Assembly (NCBI GenBank): GCA_964551735.1
Contig: CAZKEF010000003.1
Coordinates: 186,001-250,000 of the forward strand
DNA from: DAOUAT01 sp964551735
GTDB taxonomy: Bacteria > Chloroflexota > Anaerolineae > CG2-30-64-16
DNA length: 64,000 nt
Direction: 5' to 3'
Both the position numbers and the translations under genes were made by a program. Below, piece by piece: positions 59,320 to 64,000 of this stretch. Under the pieces are notes generated by a model that saw only the letters and a list, made by a program, of their open reading frames with translations, was not told where the DNA came from and made no database searches. Position 1 is the first letter of the stretch. Each line of letters begins with the position of its first letter.

Positions 59320-59931
59320 CTATGCGCGGGCCAGCTTGTGTGCCAGCCAATCGCCGATCCCGGAAAGGTCCTCCGTCGGCAGATAATGTCCTGCGTTGGC
59401 GTCGAACAACACCCGCGCCTGGCCCGGAAACTCATCGTCCCCCGCCCACAGCAGGGTGGCCAGGGGCAACCTCGGCAGCGCAGCGAAGCGATAGGCGGCA
59501 TCTGCCAGGGCAAGGGGCGCGCCGCCCAGCGCCTGCGCTGCGCTTCGGAACCCCGCTAGGTCCGCGCCGAACCGTTGTGCCAGAAGCGCCTCAGCGTGTC
59601 CGGCAAATGCCTGGGCGTAGAACATGCCGTCCGGCAGCTCGCGAAACGCCAGCCACCGATCGGCCGGTGGCGCGCCGTCGGCACGCAGCAGGTAGTGGAT
59701 CAGCACGATGGCGATGGTGACGTGCGCCGGTTTGCCGGTAACCTGCACCATCGCCTCGCCTGCCGGGTGGGTCACCAGGTGCGGCCGGCCGAAGTAGGGG
59801 ACCAGCACCCCCGCCGGCGTCAGTGTGCAGCCGGCTAACGCCGCGCACCGCGCCGGGTCGGCCGCGGCCCAATCCTCGCGGGCGCGGTCGTAAGCGATTT
59901 GGAAGCGACGGTTCGGATCGAGTTGGCTCAT
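59320..59931 (-). CDS. DUF3786 domain protein
   Basis: The protein has 203 aa and overlaps the acyl-CoA dehydrogenase stop by four bases (ATGA). It matches the DUF3786 pattern: GVLVPYFGRPHLVTHP, HVTIAIVLIHYLLRADGAPPADRWLAFRELPDGMFYAQAF, then LGGAPLALADAAYRFAALPRLPLATLLWAGDDEFPGQARVLFDANAGHYLPTEDLSGIG. The biochemical role of this family is unknown. Translational coupling to acyl-CoA dehydrogenase suggests a related pathway. Confidence 0.8.
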   Translation of the reverse strand: MSQLDPNRRFQIAYDRAREDWAAADPARCAALAGCTLTPAGVLVPYFGRPHLVTHPAGEAMVQVTGKPAHVTIAIVLIHYLLRADGAPPADRWLAFRELPDGMFYAQAFAGHAEALLAQRFGADLAGFRSAAQALGGAPLALADAAYRFAALPRLPLATLLWAGDDEFPGQARVLFDANAGHYLPTEDLSGIGDWLAHKLARA

Positions 59932-61139
59932 TGTCTCGGATTGGTGTACTCGTTCCCGATCAGCTCGCGGGCGATGATCATGCGCATGATGTTCATGCCG
60001 CCCTCGGCGCCGATAGAATAGGAGCGGACCCCGCGGATGCCCATCTCGATGGGGTACTCGGTGGTGTAGCCCATCGCGCCCAGCCAGTTCGCCACCTCGT
60101 TGAAGGTCTCGAATGCCATGATGGGCGCTCGCAGCTTGGCCATCGCGCCGAACAGGGCGACGTCCTTGTGTTTGAACGAGCCAGTGGCATACATCTCGTC
60201 GGCCATCCACGCGGCCTTGTAGGTCAGCAGCCGGGCCGATTCGATGTCGGTGAAGCGTTCGGCCGCGGGGAAGTTGATGCCCTGGTACGCGGCCAGCGGC
60301 TTGCCGAACGATTTGCGCTGTCGGATATACTCGACGCCCATCTGCAGGGCGGTGTCGGCCGCGCCGCAGCACGTGGCGCCGATCAGCGCGCGGGCGTAGG
60401 TGTAGCCCTCCATGGCATAATAGAAGCCGCGGCCCGCCTCGCCGATGCGGTAGCGGTCCGCCAGCGGCATGTTCTCCATGTTAAATCCGCCGGTGGAGAT
60501 GCCGGTGCGGCCCCAGTTATGGATCAGCGTCGTGGTGACGTGAGGGTTATCCTTGATGTTGACGGCGAAGAAGGTGAAGCCCCTGTGGCCGGCTTCCGGG
60601 TCGGAGCGCACCAGCGTCATATACGCGCCGCCCATGCGCAGCGACTCGGTGATGCCGCTGATGTAGAGCTTCTCGCCGTTGAGCACCCAGTTGCCGTCGG
60701 CGGCCCGCTCGGCGCGGGAACGGGTGACACCTTCGATATCGGAGCCGCCGCCCGGTTCGGTGGACGCGATGCCCAGGAAGTTCTTGCCTGCGGTCACGCC
60801 GGGGAGGATCTCTGCTTTGAGCGCCTCGCTGGCGTAGCGTTCGAAGACGAAGGCCCAACTGGCCTGCACCAGATACATCACCGGGATCGCCAGGCTGATG
60901 TCGGCGCGGCCGAGTTCCTCCGCGGCGATGGTGGCCATGGTCATGTTCATGCCCTGGCCGCCGTACTTCTCGGATACCGTGGGCGCCCACAGCCCCATGT
61001 CGGCCATCCCTTTGATGATTTCTTCGGGAATATGGTGGCCGCTGTCAATCTCGCGCACGCGTGGCGCGATCTTCTTCTGCGCAAAGTCACGTACGGCCTT
61101 GCGCCACATCTGTTGCTCTTCGGTCCAACCGAAATCCAT
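59928..61139 (-). CDS. Acyl-CoA dehydrogenase
   Basis: The protein has 403 aa with AAGGAGG upstream. It begins MDFGWTEEQQMWRKAVRDFAQKKIAPR. FAD-binding motifs are IASTEPGGGSDIEG and FGKPLAAYQGI, and YTTEYPIEMGIRGVRSYSIGAEGGMNIMR contains the candidate catalytic Glu. The usual IYEGT motif has one extra residue (IGAEGG), so active-site geometry may differ. It would introduce a trans-2 double bond into an acyl-CoA and pass electrons to ETF. It is coupled to the DUF3786 gene. The preferred chain length is unknown. Confidence 0.92.
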   Translation of the reverse strand: MDFGWTEEQQMWRKAVRDFAQKKIAPRVREIDSGHHIPEEIIKGMADMGLWAPTVSEKYGGQGMNMTMATIAAEELGRADISLAIPVMYLVQASWAFVFERYASEALKAEILPGVTAGKNFLGIASTEPGGGSDIEGVTRSRAERAADGNWVLNGEKLYISGITESLRMGGAYMTLVRSDPEAGHRGFTFFAVNIKDNPHVTTTLIHNWGRTGISTGGFNMENMPLADRYRIGEAGRGFYYAMEGYTYARALIGATCCGAADTALQMGVEYIRQRKSFGKPLAAYQGINFPAAERFTDIESARLLTYKAAWMADEMYATGSFKHKDVALFGAMAKLRAPIMAFETFNEVANWLGAMGYTTEYPIEMGIRGVRSYSIGAEGGMNIMRMIIARELIGNEYTNPRQ

Positions 61140-61163
61140 GACTTCCTCCTTGAAGTGGATGTG

Positions 61164-61577
61164 CTATTCTTGACGCTCCCTCACCAATGCCTCCACCAGG
61201 TCGCTGCTGGAGATGACCCCTGCCAGCTTGTGTTCTTCGATGACGATGGCGTTCTGGATGCCGACACGGGCCAGGAGCTGGGCGACGAAGGGTAGTCGCA
61301 GGTTGGGGTTGATCACGATCAGTGGCTTCACCATGATCTCAGCCACGCGTGTGCGGGTGGGCGAGAGAGACTTCGCCATCAGCCGGTAGACGATTTCTTG
61401 ATAAGTCAAAATGCCGTAGGCGTCATCTTCGTCGGCCCGATCGACGATCGCAACCTGGCAAGTATGGCTACACATCGTCTCGACCGCCTCTTGCACCGTG
61501 GCGATAGGCGACACGAGGGCGAAGTTGCGGTTCATCACATCTCGCGCACGGAGGGAGTAAATCTCGTGAGGCTGCAT
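61164..61577 (-). CDS. CBS-domain pair protein
   Basis: The 137-aa protein has two CBS modules: LRARDVMNRNFALVSPIATVQEAVETMCSHTCQVAIVDR and VAEIMVKPLIVINPNLRLPFVAQLLARVGIQNAIVIEEHKLAGVISSSDLVEAL. It resembles the CBS protein at 42606-43073 only in domain type. It lies 24 bases upstream of acyl-CoA dehydrogenase on the same strand and may be transcribed with it. It would bind adenosine nucleotides. The target is unknown. Confidence 0.82.
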   Translation of the reverse strand: MQPHEIYSLRARDVMNRNFALVSPIATVQEAVETMCSHTCQVAIVDRADEDDAYGILTYQEIVYRLMAKSLSPTRTRVAEIMVKPLIVINPNLRLPFVAQLLARVGIQNAIVIEEHKLAGVISSSDLVEALVRERQE

Positions 61578-61672
61578 GATCAGGCTCCTTTACCTACGTC
61601 GTGATGCGCATGGCGCGTTGCTATCATGGGGCATTTTACCATAGATAGGGTGGAGTGACACAATGACGCGCA

Positions 61673-62470
61673 TCACGCGCTTCCCGGTCCCTGCCCGCCC
61701 CACCTGTAATCCTGGGCTGTGGTCAGGAAGCGGAACCCGTGTTTTTCAAGGATGGGCCGGCTCATGTCGCTGGCGTCAACCGTGAGGAAGCGGAACCCGC
61801 GCCGCCGGGCTTCGCGGGCACGCACGGCCAGGAGTGCCGTATAGAGGCCGCGGCCGCGATAGGCGGCCAGGGTCGAGCCGCCCCACAGGCTGGCGAATTG
61901 AGTGCCCGGATGGAAGCGGACCCAGGCCGTGCTGGCAGGCGCCCCATCGGCATAAGCCAGGTACAGGCCGAAGTTCTCCCCGGCGTGCTGGAGCTCATCC
62001 ACCAATTGCGCCCCCAGCCACTCGAAGCGCTCGCCCCACACGGCATCCTGGATCGCGACGACCTCAGCGACCTGTGTCGGATCAGTCACGCGCCGGATAT
62101 CATGGGTGCTCGGCTGCCATAGGGCTGCAGGCGCGTCGGCCAGGTCGAGGACGACGACAGACTCCACTTCCTGCGGGCTGAAGCCGTGGCTGGTCAGACG
62201 CTGGCCGAGGTCGGGCGGCATATCATGGCCGTAGAGCTTCCACCCGCAAGCAATCTGCAGGCCGCCGAAGAAAACGATCTGGTCTGCGATGGCCTGGTCG
62301 GCCGTATCAGCATCGAGATCCGAATAAAGGACATAGCCGTTACCGCCGAAGCCCGGCAGGGGAATTTGGCGCACGACGTGGGGTGTAGGGTCGCGTCGGG
62401 AACCGTAGAATTCGATGGCGCGGCGTTGCTGGCTATCGAACAGGGTCAGGAGTTCAGCTCTATCAAGCAT
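61673..62470 (-). CDS. GNAT family N-acetyltransferase
   Basis: The protein has 265 aa. The C-terminal half is a standard GNAT: ASLWGGSTLAAYRGRGLYTALLAVRAREARRRGFRFLTVDASDMSRPILEKHGFRFLTTAQDYRWG, with the acetyl-CoA loop YRGRGLYTAL. The N-terminal half (residues 1-120) is unassigned. The acceptor is unknown. It precedes the CBS gene by 95 bases on the same strand. Confidence 0.82.
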   Translation of the reverse strand: MLDRAELLTLFDSQQRRAIEFYGSRRDPTPHVVRQIPLPGFGGNGYVLYSDLDADTADQAIADQIVFFGGLQIACGWKLYGHDMPPDLGQRLTSHGFSPQEVESVVVLDLADAPAALWQPSTHDIRRVTDPTQVAEVVAIQDAVWGERFEWLGAQLVDELQHAGENFGLYLAYADGAPASTAWVRFHPGTQFASLWGGSTLAAYRGRGLYTALLAVRAREARRRGFRFLTVDASDMSRPILEKHGFRFLTTAQDYRWGGQGPGSA

Positions 62471-62488
62471 AGGTTACCTTGCATCGGC

Positions 62489-64000
62489 TCAGTCGGACCC
62501 TGGTAAGAAAACAAAAGTCTTAAGCGCCTGGTTAATCAGCGGCGTCAGGTCACGGTGGCGTTCTGGGGTGGCGCTGAAGCGGATGTGATAAGCTTCGCGA
62601 CTATCCGGGGTAAAGATGAACTCGGACGACTTACGCTGCCCGCTCAAGTCGCTGTAGACTAACACCTCACCGAACTGACCCGCGTCTGTTTGCAGGCGCC
62701 AACGGGTTTCCAATTGGAAGTCGTGCTGCTGCGCTCGATAATCGGCGATCACGACATTCACGTAATCGCCCAGGGTCAGATCGCCCAGGCCCAAGGACGG
62801 GATGTCGGCCGTGCTGATATGAAGCGCAGCGCCGCCAGGTTCGATGAGCAGCGCGGCATCGAAGTCAGTCGTGGCGCGGTGCTCCCATTCTGACGGCAGG
62901 TGCATGGCGAACCGTTCGTACGGGTCCACATACATGTCCGAGTCCGCATCTTCCAGCTCCGGTGGGGGAGCAGCGATCGTCGGGGCGCGGGTGGCTGCCA
63001 TTGCATCCTGCTCGGCGGTGACATCCTGCACCGTGAGGATGTAGCCGCCGGTATCGGGGTCGAGCATGAAAGAGCCACCCTCTTTACGGACAATGACAAA
63101 GTAGACGCCGTCTGCCGGGGCCTGGTAGACGAGCTGCGCAACGTCGTCATAGAGGCCGCCTCCGCTATCGCTATCGAAAGCGATGGCGTCTTCGGGCGCA
63201 TCGGGGTAGTCAATCACCAGTGCCGGATTGATGGCGAGGGAGTCGGCGCGTGCCTCGATGCGCTGGCCTGCCTTCAGTGCGAGCAGGAAAACATCGCTGT
63301 CCAGCGGGTGGTCAATGCTGCCGGCTACCGTCTGCCCGGGCTCAAGATTTCGCGCATCGTCCGGGTCAGGGAAGAGGCGCAGCGGCGCAGTGCTGCTCAC
63401 CACCACGGTGATCGGCCCGTCGGCCAGGGGGGCGAGGGCGAGTAGGAATGGGCCTTCGGCGTCCCACCGCACCTGCCAGTTAAGCGTACTTCCGTCGCTG
63501 TTGTCGCCTGTTTCGTATAAGCTGCCGGCAAAGTCGAACAGCACAGCCTCGAAGTCGTCTGTGCCGGATAGTTCCAGGGTTACATCGTCGCCGGATTTGC
63601 CCGGGATCTCGAAGATACGAGCATCGTGTCGGTGCGCCAGCACGACCTCAAATTGGGTTTGTGGCGTATCCTTCGGCAGCCGGCGCGGCCCGAGGCCGTC
63701 GATGTCCTGGCCGGCAATAAGCGCTTCGACCCGTGGCATCACGTCAACAATCGAAGCCGCCAGTGCGAACTGGGAGATGGAGGGCCAGCCCAGGCCCGAC
63801 ATGCCCAGCACCTCACCGTGCGCCGATGCCAGCACGCCGCCGCTCTGGCCTCCCAAGATCAGCGCATCCGATTGCAGGTAGGTGAAGGCGATGGCCGCCC
63901 ATTCGCGGCGCCGCGACAGCACCCCGCGGGTGATGGTGGGTTGGGGGAAGGTTTCCAGTTCCTCCGGGTAGCCGATCAGGTATGTTTCGCTGCCCATGGG
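62489..64000 (-). CDS. Trypsin-like serine protease with PPC-like C-terminal repeats (N-terminus outside window)
   Basis: The gene runs off the end of the window. The visible 500 or so residues begin inside an S1/DegP-like protease domain: TYLIGYPEE, GVLSRRREWAAI, DALILGGQSGGVLASAHGEVLGMSG, where GQSGG is the nucleophile motif (S in GNSGG). The His and Asp of the triad would lie outside. Two PPC-like beta-sandwich domains follow (FEAVLFDFAGSLYE..., LDSDVFLLALKAGQRIEARADS...YFVIVRKEGGSFMLDPDTGGYILTV). A final C-terminal domain starts near YERFAMHLPSEWEH. It is probably secreted and active in the envelope. The initiation codon cannot be given. Confidence 0.75.
   Translation of the reverse strand, partial: PMGSETYLIGYPEELETFPQPTITRGVLSRRREWAAIAFTYLQSDALILGGQSGGVLASAHGEVLGMSGLGWPSISQFALAASIVDVMPRVEALIAGQDIDGLGPRRLPKDTPQTQFEVVLAHRHDARIFEIPGKSGDDVTLELSGTDDFEAVLFDFAGSLYETGDNSDGSTLNWQVRWDAEGPFLLALAPLADGPITVVVSSTAPLRLFPDPDDARNLEPGQTVAGSIDHPLDSDVFLLALKAGQRIEARADSLAINPALVIDYPDAPEDAIAFDSDSGGGLYDDVAQLVYQAPADGVYFVIVRKEGGSFMLDPDTGGYILTVQDVTAEQDAMAATRAPTIAAPPPELEDADSDMYVDPYERFAMHLPSEWEHRATTDFDAALLIEPGGAALHISTADIPSLGLGDLTLGDYVNVVIADYRAQQHDFQLETRWRLQTDAGQFGEVLVYSDLSGQRKSSEFIFTPDSREAYHIRFSATPERHRDLTPLINQALKTFVFLPGSD

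Overview
The window reads as chromosomal DNA of a G+C-rich bacterium, most likely a member of the Chloroflexota (Anaerolineae/Caldilinea-like). This is an inference. It rests on Pkn-type kinases with extracytoplasmic Thr/Pro-rich tails, large secreted PPC, DUF4397 and subtilase proteins, an archaeal-style mevalonate gene set (thiolase, HMG-CoA synthase and DUF35) with a class II HMG-CoA reductase, menA, CIRCE-controlled hrcA-grpE-dnaK, and many intergenic palindromes. One tRNA (Lys-UUU) is present. I see no rRNA and no CRISPR array.

Layout. 0-9.1 kb: two paralogous receptor-like Ser/Thr kinases separated by a wrecked copy of a LuxE-like gene, then a secreted fibre-like protein, a PPC-domain protein and an IS element whose transposase is frameshifted. 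9.1-13.9 kb: a plus-strand cassette of LuxE-like adenylating enzyme, LuxC-like acyl reductase, PyrK-like FAD/[2Fe-2S] protein and a degenerate PyrD-like flavoprotein. This is the best candidate in the window for an undescribed pathway. 14-20.8 kb (minus): a frameshifted RhuM-Fic gene, menA, rsmD, a membrane protein, a GNAT/FemAB-like protein and a three-domain anchored surface protein. 21-29.2 kb (plus): a glycosyltransferase and a polyprenyl-phosphate sugar transferase, then the heat-shock cluster and an amidase. 29.4-33.1 kb: a yvl-like envelope cluster (DUF2089, DUF4097-like, GNAT, SHOCT-like and YvlD-like proteins). 33.2-38.6 kb (minus): a ROK kinase and the upper mevalonate genes. 38.7-43.1 kb (minus): three Complex-I-like membrane subunits without hydrophilic partners, and a CBS protein. 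43.2-47.8 kb: a transposase remnant, tRNA-Lys, a GH1 glucosidase, dCMP deaminase, upp and a DksA-like gene. 48-50.1 kb (plus): ruvB-queA. 50.4-57.4 kb (minus): a giant secreted subtilase fused to two almost identical 5'-nucleotidase modules. 57.6-64 kb (minus): a peroxiredoxin-glutaredoxin fusion with an in-frame TGA exactly at the peroxidatic cysteine, a HEAT-repeat protein, DUF3786, acyl-CoA dehydrogenase, CBS and GNAT proteins, and a truncated trypsin-like protease.

How it fits together. Several genes serve envelope and isoprenoid metabolism: menaquinone prenylation, mevalonate synthesis, exopolysaccharide initiation and surface proteins. The two strongest points to follow up are the probable selenocysteine peroxiredoxin-glutaredoxin fusion (57614-58375) and the LuxE/LuxC/PyrK-like/PyrD-like cassette (9114-13941). 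The window is also rich in small palindromic repeats. Some of them sit in frame inside otherwise conserved genes (the GT2 glycosyltransferase and queA).
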